15,440 nucleotides of DNA from Candidatus Manganitrophaceae bacterium (GCA_004297235.1 SCUR01000183.1:1-15440); one strand, 5' to 3'; numbered from the stretch's first letter, positions 1-6,840 are shown. Notes: generated by a model not told the origin, from the sequence alone. Numbers and translations are program-made.

Positions 1-2
1 GG

Positions 3-500
3 GCGGGGTTTTCACTCTCGATGGGTAATTTTGTCTTCGATGCCGTCTCCCCGGTCAAGCGCGCGCAGTGCATCGCCATTTATAACTCCGCCAATGCGAT
101 CGGCATCTTCCTCGGCGCCTCGCTCGGCGGAAACCTGAGCCGCTGGCTTCCCAAAGAGGTCCACATCGGCTCCGCTCAGTTCACCCTGGCATCGAACCTC
201 CAGCTTCTCTTTTTGCTGTCGGCCGTCTTGAGATTGACCGTTTCCTTGAAATTTCTTCCGATGATCCGCGAGGTGCGGGAGGTCAAGCCGTTTGGAGCAA
301 AAGATTTTTTCATCGCCATCGCCCAAATGCGGCCTCTCTCCGGATTCAAATTCAACCTCTTCACTCTCGGAAGGGGGAGAGCGCCTTTCATCGCCAAGGG
401 AACCCGCCCGGCCCCGCCGAAGGCGGAGCTCTCCTTGACGCTCGCAGACACAAAAGAGCCGGAAGAAGTTCATTCCCGTCCGTTCACTTCAGCCGAATAA
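3..500 (+). CDS. MFS transporter, C-terminal part (5' end outside window)
   Basis: The reading frame is open to the left edge, so this is the tail of a longer gene; the first in-window ATG (21) lies inside a membrane helix and is not the start. The visible part has two hydrophobic helices typical of the last MFS helices. One contains a small-residue-rich stretch (NSANAIGIFLGASLGG) preceded by a charged loop (SPVKRAQC) that matches the cytoplasmic loop-helix pattern of major facilitator permeases. The second is the hydrophobic LQLLFLLSAVLRL region. After it comes a charged, non-membrane tail of about 80 residues, ending in a low-complexity basic and acidic segment. The substrate cannot be inferred from this fragment. 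It may instead be a related polytopic permease, but the helix spacing and the Gly/Ala-rich helix favour MFS. No convincing terminator follows the stop. Confidence 0.6.
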   Translation, partial: AGFSLSMGNFVFDAVSPVKRAQCIAIYNSANAIGIFLGASLGGNLSRWLPKEVHIGSAQFTLASNLQLLFLLSAVLRLTVSLKFLPMIREVREVKPFGAKDFFIAIAQMRPLSGFKFNLFTLGRGRAPFIAKGTRPAPPKAELSLTLADTKEPEEVHSRPFTSAE

Positions 501-566
501 GCCGACTTCGGCCGGGTGAGAAACGCTCGCTCCAATAAATGAGGGTCTCTCCGTTGTTGAAAGGTC

Positions 567-596
567 TTGTCATTTTGATTTTATTAGTGCTAATAT
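567..596 (+). promoter_or_regulatory. Extended -10 sigma70-like promoter before the Nudix gene
   Basis: TTGTCA at 567-572 is followed after 18 bases by TAATAT at 591-596. TG sits at 588-589, one base before the -10 hexamer, giving an extended -10. Transcription would start near 603, about 55 bases before the Nudix start codon. The call rests on motif matching only. Confidence 0.5.
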
Positions 597-657
597 TTTT
601 TAAGATTTCCGAGGGGGGGCATTCTGTCGGCCTTTGGAGGCTGCGGAACGAAAAATA

Positions 658-1173
658 ATGAAAACGAGAAGGCATACATCATCCGGCGGCGTCATTTTTA
701 AGGCGAAGGAAGACGGCATTCAAGTGGTATTGATCTCGCATTACAACCAAAAAGGGAAGCTGATTTGGTGCCTTCCGAAGGGTTCCGTCGAAAAAGGTGA
801 AAGCCTGCAGGAAACGGCGATGAGAGAGGTGCGCGAAGAGACGGGTGTCTTTGGACGCGTTCTGGAGAAGATCGGCCAGATTCAATATTGGTTTTATTCC
901 AAAGAAGAAGAGACCAAGATTTTCAAGACCGTCCATTTTTATCTTTTAGAGTATTTGAAAGGGGATGAAAAAGACCATGACTCCGAAGTGGATGAGGCTC
1001 GGTGGGTAATCCTTGAAGAAGCGCTGGGAATGTTGACCCACGGCAGCGAGCGAACCATTTTGGAAAAAGCGGCGCGTTATTTGACCGCCGCATACGGCGA
1101 TAAAACGCAAGTTCCCTCGGCAAAAATCGAGAATATCCTTCCTAACGATACAAGCAATCCGCAGACGATCTAA
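658..1173 (+). CDS. Nudix hydrolase
   Basis: This encodes a Nudix hydrolase of 171 residues. The Nudix box (GX5EX7REVXEEXG) spans about residues 42-64, with all signature residues present (GSVEKGE, then REVREETGV), so it should be catalytically competent. The family hydrolyses nucleoside diphosphates linked to another moiety using Mg2+ held by the box glutamates. The N-terminal SSGGVIF strand and the WCLPKG segment before the box resemble diadenosine polyphosphate (ApnA) hydrolases, so an ApnA-type substrate is a reasonable inference, not proven. The C-terminal 35 residues (VPSAKIENILPN and onward) look like a disordered tail. I prefer the ATG at 658 because it places the conserved R-x-x-SSGG strand at the N-terminus as in homologues. 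A TTG at 634 is in frame and would add eight residues. The ribosome-binding site is weak for either. A zinc-finger regulator gene follows 45 bases downstream on the same strand and may be co-transcribed. Confidence 0.85.
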   Translation: MKTRRHTSSGGVIFKAKEDGIQVVLISHYNQKGKLIWCLPKGSVEKGESLQETAMREVREETGVFGRVLEKIGQIQYWFYSKEEETKIFKTVHFYLLEYLKGDEKDHDSEVDEARWVILEEALGMLTHGSERTILEKAARYLTAAYGDKTQVPSAKIENILPNDTSNPQTI

Positions 1174-1218
1174 GTCGACATGATTATATGACTCTGAGGT
1201 TCTATGGAGGTGCATTTG

Positions 1219-1605
1219 ATGCAGCAAAGCGATAAGAGAAGAAAAGCTCTGGAAGAGATCCTGGTGAACAAAAGGAAAGAAGTGGTTCAACAAATTGAGC
1301 ATCTCATGGTGGCACAGGAAGAGACGCCGGCCGGAAGCGCGATCCTGGACACCGGCGACCAATCGCTCAAAAACCATGAGACCGATGTAGATTTAACGCT
1401 TCTCGAAATGAACAACCGTCGATTGAAAGAGATTGAGGAAGCGCTCTTGAAACTTCGGGAAGACAGATACGGAATGTGCGAAGAGTGCGGTGCGGAGATC
1501 AGTTCAGGCCGACTCAAGGCCATGCCTTTTGCAAAGTATTGCGTTGTTTGCAAGGAGCGTCAAGAGCTCTTCGAAAGAATTGAGAGGAGCCGGACCGAGG
1601 TCTAA
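1219..1605 (+). CDS. DksA/TraR-family C4 zinc-finger transcription regulator
   Basis: The product is 128 residues. A C-terminal C4 zinc finger is formed by C87-E-E-C90 and C108-V-V-C111, with 17 residues between the pairs as in DksA. The N-terminal two thirds are charged and heptad-like, consistent with the coiled coil that DksA inserts into the RNA polymerase secondary channel. At the expected coiled-coil tip stands D44-T-G-D47-Q-S49: both acidic residues of the DksA D-x-x-D-x-A motif are kept, but the alanine is a serine. The family acts with ppGpp on rRNA and amino-acid promoters, but many bacteria carry several paralogues with other roles, so I do not assign a symbol. The start at 1219 is chosen because GGAGGTG at 1206-1212 is correctly spaced from it; the in-frame ATG at 1204 overlaps this ribosome-binding site. 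It lies just downstream of the Nudix gene on the same strand. Confidence 0.85.
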   Translation: MQQSDKRRKALEEILVNKRKEVVQQIEHLMVAQEETPAGSAILDTGDQSLKNHETDVDLTLLEMNNRRLKEIEEALLKLREDRYGMCEECGAEISSGRLKAMPFAKYCVVCKERQELFERIERSRTEV

Positions 1606-1694
1606 CGGATTGATTGTGTCCTCGTTCGGAGACCGGCTCGCATTCTTCGACAGCGCTCTAGACGAAGTTAAACCGCTTCGAGAATCATTGAGAA

Positions 1695-1728
1695 GTCGGG
1701 GAGAAGTTTATTTTCTCCGATCTTTTTT
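1695..1728 (+). terminator. Possible intrinsic terminator after the zinc-finger regulator gene
   Basis: Arms GGAGAA (1700-1705) and TTCTCC (1713-1718) enclose a seven-base loop. They are flanked by TCG/GA, which can extend the stem across a two-base bulge. A run of six T follows at 1723-1728. The stem is short and lies about 95 bases after the stop codon at 1605, so this is a modest candidate. Confidence 0.35.
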
Positions 1729-1934
1729 CCGGCCCGGAAACCGAAATGGTTTTTCATGACACACCCGGTCCCAGAGTGATTCCATCCGAATCCGGGATGG
1801 TCCGGATCAAGCCCTTTTTCTCCGCTGTTCTTTCAACAAAATCCCGTCTGCTTGCCTCTGCGCAGAGAACGGCCTCCCCGATTTAAATAGATGATAACCC
1901 TCTGTAAAACAGCATTAATCCTCAATGTCGTTGT

Positions 1935-1963
1935 TTGACAGAAATTCGGTTATAAACTAAACT
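1935..1963 (+). promoter_or_regulatory. Sigma70-like promoter of the FHA-kinase operon
   Basis: A perfect -35 TTGACA (1935-1940) is followed after 17 bases by TAAACT (1958-1963), which matches four of six -10 positions. Transcription would begin near 1970, giving a leader of about 32 bases before the ATG at 2002. The ribosome-binding site in that leader is weak (GAGAG just upstream of the start). Confidence 0.55.
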
Positions 1964-2001
1964 AAATTTCAACTCATCCTAACTATCATATAGAGAGCGC
2001 G

Positions 2002-3324
2002 ATGTTAAAGGATCTCATTGCGAACCAGAAAGTACTATTCTCAAAAAACCTTTACTTCGCAGGCCATATTGAAACGATCTTCAACGATCTTAAATCCAAG
2101 GGAGATCTGGTCACCGCCATTCTGATGTTGGAGGAGAAAGAACAGTCGCTTCTCCTTTTCATTTTACAAGATGATCTTTATGCCGCGGTTCAACTGAACG
2201 AAAATACCTTCTCCGCGCTTCCCTTCACAGATTACTTTACCAAGATGTCTCAGGCGCAAGGGGCGATCCACCTCTATGTGACCAATCCGATCTTCTTCAA
2301 AGCTCTTCTGGTCCTGGCTCAGAAAAAACCGAACATCGTTGCCACCACCGATATTCTCAATATCGAAGCGCTTCTTAATCAAGTTCAGAAAAAAAAGAAA
2401 GAGGCCATCCTGCTGTTAAAAAAGAAAGACGAGATGAACCTGTTCTATTTTAGAGCGGGAAAACTCTCAGAGGGTTATTTTCAAGTCCCGGAGAGGATGG
2501 CCAAAGAAGGGAGCCTCCAAGAACAGCTTCTGGTCTACACCTACTCCTCCGATGAAGCCGATCCGATGGAGATCCAGCTTTTTTATGATTTGGATGTCTC
2601 ACCGGCGGCCGATGTCGACGATGCGCTCGAAGCGCTGGGGGAAGGAGTGGAGCGTCAATTGGCCTCTCGGCCTCGGCTCATTCTGAGGCAGGAGGGGACC
2701 GAAGAGCTGATTGAAAAGGTCCTGAATAAAGGCATTTTCACGTTGGGCCGTGATCTGAGAAGCGACTGGGCGATTAAAGATCAGATGGTTTCGAGAGAAC
2801 ACGCGATCATCAAGGAAGATCAAGACGGATTTTTTATCGAGGACCGCGGGAGCCGAAACGGGACGTTCGTGAACAAAGAGAAAATCCTTCGAAAAAAATT
2901 ATCCGATCGGGACGAGATCCGGATCGGTTCCGCCTCTTTCTTCTTTTCGGAGAAAGAGGAACAAGCCCCGCCGCAGGACACTTCCGACGAGATGGTTGAA
3001 GAGGTTTTGTCCGAGCCGGCGGCGGAAGAAAGGGGGACATGGTCCCTTGAATTTCTTTCGGGGAAAGAGGTCGGCCGCTTTCTTGAGCTTTCTCCCAAGC
3101 GGCTTTCGATCGGCAGGGGAAAAACCGACGTGGTCGTGAACGATCCGAAAGTCTCCCGTCATCATGCCGATCTGGAATGGTCCGAAAAAGGGTTTTTCCT
3201 GGTCGATCTAAAGAGCACCAACGGCATCTTTGTGAATGACCAAAAGATCGATAAAAAGCTTCTCTCCGCAGAGGACGTCATTACCGTGGGGGACACCCGC
3301 CTGAGGGTCGTTTGTAAGAAATGA
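2002..3324 (+). CDS. Tandem FHA-domain protein with an N-terminal uncharacterised domain
   Basis: This is a 440-residue soluble protein without signal peptide or membrane helix. It carries two forkhead-associated (FHA) domains, which bind phosphothreonine. FHA1 spans about residues 228-306 with R250, S264, H267 and N286-G287. FHA2 spans about 347-437 with R372, S385, H388 and N407-G408. Both therefore keep the conserved phosphopeptide-binding set (GR, SxxH, NG). A short acidic, Pro/Glu-rich linker with threonine and serine residues joins them. Residues 1-220 form a mixed alpha/beta region; the stretch near 135-170 (AILLLKKKDEMNLFYFRAG) resembles PATAN/DUF4388-type modules found in other bacterial signalling proteins, but this is only a weak resemblance. 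Its stop overlaps the start of the kinase gene (ATGA, 3321-3324), implying translational coupling. The simplest inference is that it recognises threonines phosphorylated by that kinase, either on the kinase or on shared targets. Confidence 0.9.
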   Translation: MLKDLIANQKVLFSKNLYFAGHIETIFNDLKSKGDLVTAILMLEEKEQSLLLFILQDDLYAAVQLNENTFSALPFTDYFTKMSQAQGAIHLYVTNPIFFKALLVLAQKKPNIVATTDILNIEALLNQVQKKKKEAILLLKKKDEMNLFYFRAGKLSEGYFQVPERMAKEGSLQEQLLVYTYSSDEADPMEIQLFYDLDVSPAADVDDALEALGEGVERQLASRPRLILRQEGTEELIEKVLNKGIFTLGRDLRSDWAIKDQMVSREHAIIKEDQDGFFIEDRGSRNGTFVNKEKILRKKLSDRDEIRIGSASFFFSEKEEQAPPQDTSDEMVEEVLSEPAAEERGTWSLEFLSGKEVGRFLELSPKRLSIGRGKTDVVVNDPKVSRHHADLEWSEKGFFLVDLKSTNGIFVNDQKIDKKLLSAEDVITVGDTRLRVVCKK

Positions 3325-5729
3325 ACCAGGCCTCGTGGAGCTCCGATCTCTCCCGTCTTTTCGACGACCCCGTTCTTTTTTTTCAACAACTCATGTCCGG
3401 CTCCACTTCCCAATCGACCTTCATCGGTTATGCCTTCCTCCTCTTTCTCATCATTATCGGAATTTCATTCGGCCGGCGCTATCTCTCCATGCGCGATTCG
3501 ACGAACGCATTCAACCCGTTGAAAGAAGCCAAGGAAGCCGCCAAATCTCATGATCTTTACCGGGCCGCGCAGCTCTTCGAGCAGGCCGGTGAATATGACG
3601 AAGCCATTCGGTCGTACAAGGACGCCAAAGCGTATCAACAAGTCGGCCGGATTTTCGAACAGAAGAAACAGTGGCAGGAAGCGGCTCAATTCTATAAGCT
3701 TTCCGGGGACGCGGAAAAAGCCGCCGTCATGTACCAAAAAGGGGGAGAATACGTCCGGGCGGCGGAATGTTATCTGACGTGCAAAAAGATCTCTCTGGCC
3801 GCCGAGGCGTATGAGAAGGGGAAACGGTTCCGTGAAGCGGCGGCGCAGTATGAGCGATTTGGAAACCTGCTCAAAGCGGCGACCCTTTATGATCAAGCGA
3901 ATGATCTTCTAAAAGCGGCTGAGATGTATGAGAAGCACTTTCTGAGGGAAAGGCGAACCCAGACAGGCCCCCCCTCCGACAAAACAAAACAGATCGCGCA
4001 GACGGCCTATCAAAGCGGACAGATCTACATCAAAACAAAACAGTATTCAAAAGCGCTTGAGATTCTCTCCGCCGGCGGGTTTCCCTTGGAAGCGGCGGAA
4101 GCCGCCGTTCAGGGCGGGGAGATCGAGAAGGCCGCAGAGCTGTTTGTCGCCGCCAAAGCGTTCGGCCGCGCCGCCGCGCTTTATGAACAGATGGGGGACA
4201 CGCAGCGGGGACATCGCGTGATCGGCAAGAAATTCAAAGAGGAGCACGATTTCCCGGCCGCGGCGCGGGAGTTTGAAAAAGGAGAAAGCTGGGCCGAAGC
4301 GGCCGAGATGTATGAACAGGTCGGAGATAAATCGAAAGCAGCCCAGATGCTGGCCAACAACGGGGATTATCATCGGGCCAGCGATCTTTTTCTGTCTGTG
4401 GGAGACAGCCTCTCGGCCGCGCAATCTCTGGAACGGGGAGGCCGAATCAAAGAGGCCGCCGATCTCTATATCCAGCTCCAGCAGTTCGATAAAGCGGCCC
4501 AGATGCAGGAATCGGCCGGAAACTATTATGAGGCGGCTCTCTTATACAAGCAGCAAGGGAAGGTCGATGAATCCATCTCCTATCTGCAGAAAATCGACAC
4601 CCAATCATCGGACTATCATCAAGCCTCTCTTTTGCTCGGTCAGTTATTGACCGAAAAGGGGATGACCGATGCGGCCCGCGAACGATACCAAAAGATCATC
4701 ACGCAAGAGGAGATCGGCGCAGAGAATCTGGAATTTTATTATCAACTCGCCTTGCTGCACGAAAAGAGGAAAGAGTTTGAGGAAGCGCAAATCCTTTACG
4801 AAAAAATATTGGCGGAAGACTACAGCTATCGCGACGCCAAAAGCCGGAGCACCCTTCTTAAGAAAGCGTTGACCGAAGTGAAGAAGGTCCTCGACGCCAC
4901 ACGCATGGAGGAAGCCGCCGCCCGGCCGAACGCGGCGATTCCAGCCGGCCCCTCCAGATACAAAATTATCAAGAAGATCGGACAAGGCGGCATGGGTGTC
5001 GTCTATCAAGCCGAGGATACCCTCCTCAAGCGGCTTGTTGCCTACAAGGTGTTGCCGCCGGCGATTCGCGAGAATGAGATGATCCTCCAGAGCTTCCTGC
5101 AAGAGGCTCGGATCGCGGCGGCCTTGAACCATCCGAATGTCGTGACGATCTTCGACACCGGCAAGAACGCCGATGAGATTTTCATCACGATGGAATATGT
5201 CAACGGCATCACCTTGAAGGAATACTTGGAAAAAAATGAAATTGCGATGCCGAAGCTGATCGAGATCATGAAGGAAATCTGCATCGGGGTCGCTTATGCG
5301 CACAGCAACAACGTCGTCCATCGCGATTTGAAGCCGGCGAACGTCATGCTGACTCACGATCACCGGGTCAAGATCATGGACTTCGGTCTCGCAAAAGTGG
5401 TCAGTGAATCGGCGGCGGATAAGACATCAGTCAAAGGGACCCCTCTCTATATGGCGCCCGAGCAGATTCTCGGCGAGAAGGTCGATCAGCAATCGGATAT
5501 TTACTCCCTCGGGTGCAGCTTCTACCGAATGGTGGCGGGCCGTCCTCCCTTTGTCCAGGGAGATGTTTACTACCATCATCTCCATACTCCTCCCGCCCGA
5601 CCGCGGACAATCAACCCCAACGTCCCGGAAAAACTCGACCGAATCATTCTCAAAGCGATCGAGAAAGAGAAATCAAAGCGCTACAAGAAAGTCACCGAAA
5701 TCATCGGCGATCTTCAAACCCTCATTTAA
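3321..5729 (+). CDS. Membrane-anchored Ser/Thr protein kinase with helical-repeat array
   Basis: This is an 802-residue protein. A single membrane segment lies at residues 34-50, preceded by a short N-terminus. It is followed by GRRY, which suggests the large C-terminal part is cytoplasmic. Residues 82-417 carry 22 helical repeats of exactly 13 residues in three blocks, and residues about 425-510 look like ordinary TPRs. After an Ala/Pro-rich linker the Hanks-type kinase domain fills about 547-802: glycine loop GQGGMG, K576 in VAYK, HRDLKPAN with D669, D687-F-G, and an APEQ motif. All catalytic residues are present, so it should be active. The order differs from PknB-type kinases, where the kinase is N-terminal and a C-terminal sensor is extracytoplasmic; here the repeats and kinase appear to share one side of the membrane. 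The gene overlaps the tandem-FHA gene by four bases. I infer a kinase/reader module with a protein scaffold; the signal and targets are unknown. Confidence 0.9.
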   Translation: MNQASWSSDLSRLFDDPVLFFQQLMSGSTSQSTFIGYAFLLFLIIIGISFGRRYLSMRDSTNAFNPLKEAKEAAKSHDLYRAAQLFEQAGEYDEAIRSYKDAKAYQQVGRIFEQKKQWQEAAQFYKLSGDAEKAAVMYQKGGEYVRAAECYLTCKKISLAAEAYEKGKRFREAAAQYERFGNLLKAATLYDQANDLLKAAEMYEKHFLRERRTQTGPPSDKTKQIAQTAYQSGQIYIKTKQYSKALEILSAGGFPLEAAEAAVQGGEIEKAAELFVAAKAFGRAAALYEQMGDTQRGHRVIGKKFKEEHDFPAAAREFEKGESWAEAAEMYEQVGDKSKAAQMLANNGDYHRASDLFLSVGDSLSAAQSLERGGRIKEAADLYIQLQQFDKAAQMQESAGNYYEAALLYKQQGKVDESISYLQKIDTQSSDYHQASLLLGQLLTEKGMTDAARERYQKIITQEEIGAENLEFYYQLALLHEKRKEFEEAQILYEKILAEDYSYRDAKSRSTLLKKALTEVKKVLDATRMEEAAARPNAAIPAGPSRYKIIKKIGQGGMGVVYQAEDTLLKRLVAYKVLPPAIRENEMILQSFLQEARIAAALNHPNVVTIFDTGKNADEIFITMEYVNGITLKEYLEKNEIAMPKLIEIMKEICIGVAYAHSNNVVHRDLKPANVMLTHDHRVKIMDFGLAKVVSESAADKTSVKGTPLYMAPEQILGEKVDQQSDIYSLGCSFYRMVAGRPPFVQGDVYYHHLHTPPARPRTINPNVPEKLDRIILKAIEKEKSKRYKKVTEIIGDLQTLI
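3564..4571 (+). repeat. Array of 13-residue (39-base) helical repeats inside the kinase gene
   Basis: At the protein level the sequence repeats every 13 residues with consensus A-A-x-x-Y-x-x-x-G-x-x-x-(K/E/R). Block 1 has ten units in unbroken phase (residues 82-211, bases 3564-3953). Block 2 has four (245-296, bases 4053-4208) and block 3 has eight (314-417, bases 4260-4571). Examples are AAEMYEQVGDKSK, AAQMLANNGDYHR and AADLYIQLQQFDK. The nucleotide sequence between units is diverged, so this is an old protein repeat kept by selection, not a recent DNA expansion. Each unit probably forms one short helix of an alpha-solenoid. Confidence 0.85.
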
Positions 5730-5774
5730 TTTCACGCGTCATTTCACGCCCGCCCCCCCTCTCCTCTCCCGATC

Positions 5775-5804
5775 TTGACAGCCTCTTCAAGAGGAGACTA
5801 CACT
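5775..5804 (+). promoter_or_regulatory. Upstream promoter of the envelope cassette with palindrome in the spacer
   Basis: TTGACA (5775-5780) is followed after 18 bases by TACACT (5799-5804), a four-of-six match to the -10 consensus. The spacer contains a near-perfect palindrome, CCTCTT and AAGAGG around a single C (5782-5794). A regulator bound there would sit between the -35 and -10 elements, the classic position for a repressor operator. Transcription would start near 5811, about 120 bases before the first gene of the cassette. Confidence 0.4.
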
Positions 5805-5824
5805 CAAAGCAATCAGAAAACGGC

Positions 5825-5853
5825 TCCGCGAGAGAAGCGCGGGCGCGAGCGCC
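5825..5853 (+). other. Two adjacent GC-rich hairpins in the long leader
   Basis: Arms CCGCG (5826-5830) and CGCGG (5838-5842) enclose seven bases. GGCG (5842-5845) and CGCC (5850-5853) enclose the tetraloop CGAG. They share a base, so they could compete. Both lie in the leader of the upstream promoter but ahead of the downstream promoter. There is no T tract, so I do not call a terminator. Confidence 0.3.
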
Positions 5854-5877
5854 GGGTGCCACACGCTCACATTTCGA

Positions 5878-5907
5878 TTGACAATCCAATCAGCAGTCCA
5901 TTAAAGT
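5878..5907 (+). promoter_or_regulatory. Proximal promoter of the envelope cassette
   Basis: A perfect TTGACA (5878-5883) is followed after 18 bases by TAAAGT (5902-5907), which matches four of six -10 positions. Transcription would start near 5914, giving a leader of about 18 bases that still includes GGAGG at 5922-5926 before the GTG start at 5932. Confidence 0.45.
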
Positions 5908-5931
5908 GCTGGTCATTGTGCGGAGGGTGCT

Positions 5932-6330
5932 GTGAAGAAAGCGATTCCTTATGTTCTCATTTTCTTGCTGGCCGCCTGTGCGACGGGCCCGGAACGGAAG
6001 GAGCCCCCGGCCGATTTTCAGAAAGACGCCGTCATGTTCCAGTTCGGCTATTCAACGGCTTTCGATCGGCTGACGGAAGCCCTGGAGGCGGAGGGTTATG
6101 ATATCGCCGTCGCCGACGAGCGCGCCGGGTTCATCCAAACCGATCCCAAAACCATCGACATCAAGCCTGAGGACGCCAGGCTCCAATATCGCGGCCTCTA
6201 CCGGATACAGGTCGACGGCGACCGGGACCGCTCGTGGGCGGTGATCCAATTTTTGATTTTCCCGGAATTGCCCGGCGAGCGCGAGAAATTAATTAATCGG
6301 ATACAAGGGGAGACTCCAAAAACGCCATGA
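5932..6330 (+). CDS. Outer-membrane lipoprotein, BamC-like
   Basis: This is a 132-residue lipoprotein precursor. The N-terminus is KK followed by a hydrophobic stretch ending in the lipobox L13-A14-A15-C16, so Cys16 should be lipidated after signal peptidase II cleavage. Residues +2/+3 of the mature protein are A-T, with no Asp at +2, so sorting to the outer membrane is expected if enterobacterial Lol rules hold. The mature region (AFDRLTEALEAEGYDIAV, then ERAGFIQT) has the pattern of a helix, a strand and a G-x-I-x-T strand seen in BamC/NlpB-type helix-grip domains. It is much shorter than BamC and would contain one such domain. The start is GTG, supported by GGAGG at 5922-5926 with correct spacing. 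Its stop overlaps the next gene (ATGA at 6327-6330), indicating translational coupling. The BamC relationship is inferred from fold pattern only; the lipoprotein call is firm. Confidence 0.75.
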   Translation: MKKAIPYVLIFLLAACATGPERKEPPADFQKDAVMFQFGYSTAFDRLTEALEAEGYDIAVADERAGFIQTDPKTIDIKPEDARLQYRGLYRIQVDGDRDRSWAVIQFLIFPELPGEREKLINRIQGETPKTP

Positions 6331-6818
6331 TCCATTCGATCCGCCTTCTTCCCCGCCGGAAGGTGATAGACCTTCTGGCCTGCTCTCTTCTGATCGTCTT
6401 CCTCGGCGGTTGCGCCTCGTTGAAGGACACCCGCGGACCCAGGGCGCAGATCCAAATCTCGAACCCGTTCAGCGGATCGGGCCTGGAGCTCCATCCGCCT
6501 GTTTTGAAAATCGAGCCGGGAGAGACGGTCGCCTGGAGCAATCATACGACCTATGATCTTCAAATCCGGATCGAGCCCGATACCGCATCGTCGGATGCCC
6601 CTTTTTTCATCTCGCCGCTGACCACGGTCGAAAAAAAATTCGAGGAGGCCGGGACCTACTCCTACACTCTTTTCTTTTCCTCGGACAAGACATTCGGGAA
6701 TGTCACCGGTACCATTGTGGTAGGGGATCGGTCGCCGGCGTCTCCGCCGGCCGAAAAGCAACGGCCCGAATCGCCTCCGCGCGAGAAGACCCCTGAGACG
6801 GAACCCTTCATTATCTAG
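6327..6818 (+). CDS. Cupredoxin-like lipoprotein without recognisable copper ligands
   Basis: The product is 163 residues. The signal peptide is basic (RRK) then hydrophobic, ending in the lipobox L26-G27-G28-C29, so it should be a lipoprotein. Residues about 55-132 have the beta-strand pattern of plastocyanin-like cupredoxins: ALKIEPGE-type strand (LKIEPGETVAWSNHT), then FEEAGTYSYTLFF, then GNVTGTIVVG. In copper-binding members the segment after the tyrosine reads Y-x-C with a downstream His and a G-M motif. Here those positions are occupied by L/F, S and V, and the first His is not where a ligand is expected. A type 1 copper site is therefore unlikely. The C-terminal 30 residues are Pro/Glu/Lys-rich and probably disordered, perhaps a spacer to peptidoglycan or a partner. 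It overlaps the upstream lipoprotein by four bases and precedes an HtrA-type protease gene by 22 bases. A structural or binding role in the envelope is inferred. Confidence 0.7.
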   Translation: MIHSIRLLPRRKVIDLLACSLLIVFLGGCASLKDTRGPRAQIQISNPFSGSGLELHPPVLKIEPGETVAWSNHTTYDLQIRIEPDTASSDAPFFISPLTTVEKKFEEAGTYSYTLFFSSDKTFGNVTGTIVVGDRSPASPPAEKQRPESPPREKTPETEPFII

Positions 6819-6840
6819 TCGACGCAACTTGAAGAGAGGG

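Larger units (their letters stand above)
1606..2001 (+). other. Non-coding gap between the zinc-finger regulator and FHA genes
   Basis: This stretch of about 396 bases has no credible gene. It holds a possible terminator (1695-1728), a weak dyad of arms CCATCC/GGATGG (1782-1800) without a T tract, and the promoter of the FHA gene (1935-1963). The last 130 bases are clearly more AT-rich than the flanks, as expected for a promoter region. I find nothing else in it; short frames here lack a start with a ribosome-binding site and resemble no protein I recognise. Confidence 0.6.

Noticed and set aside
1490..1759. Open frame overlapping the zinc-finger regulator and running into the gap
   Set aside because: No ribosome-binding site, overlaps zinc-finger codons, and no resemblance to a known protein.
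1782..1800. Dyad CCATCC/GGATGG as a terminator
   Set aside because: Six-base stem with a seven-base loop and no adjacent T tract; expected by chance in GC-rich DNA.
3564..4571. 39-base periodicity as a CRISPR or minisatellite
   Set aside because: The period exists only at the amino-acid level; the bases of the units are diverged and lie in an intact coding frame.
4644..5363. Minus-strand open frame (239 codons) opposite the kinase domain
   Set aside because: Antisense to conserved kinase motifs, with no domain of its own.
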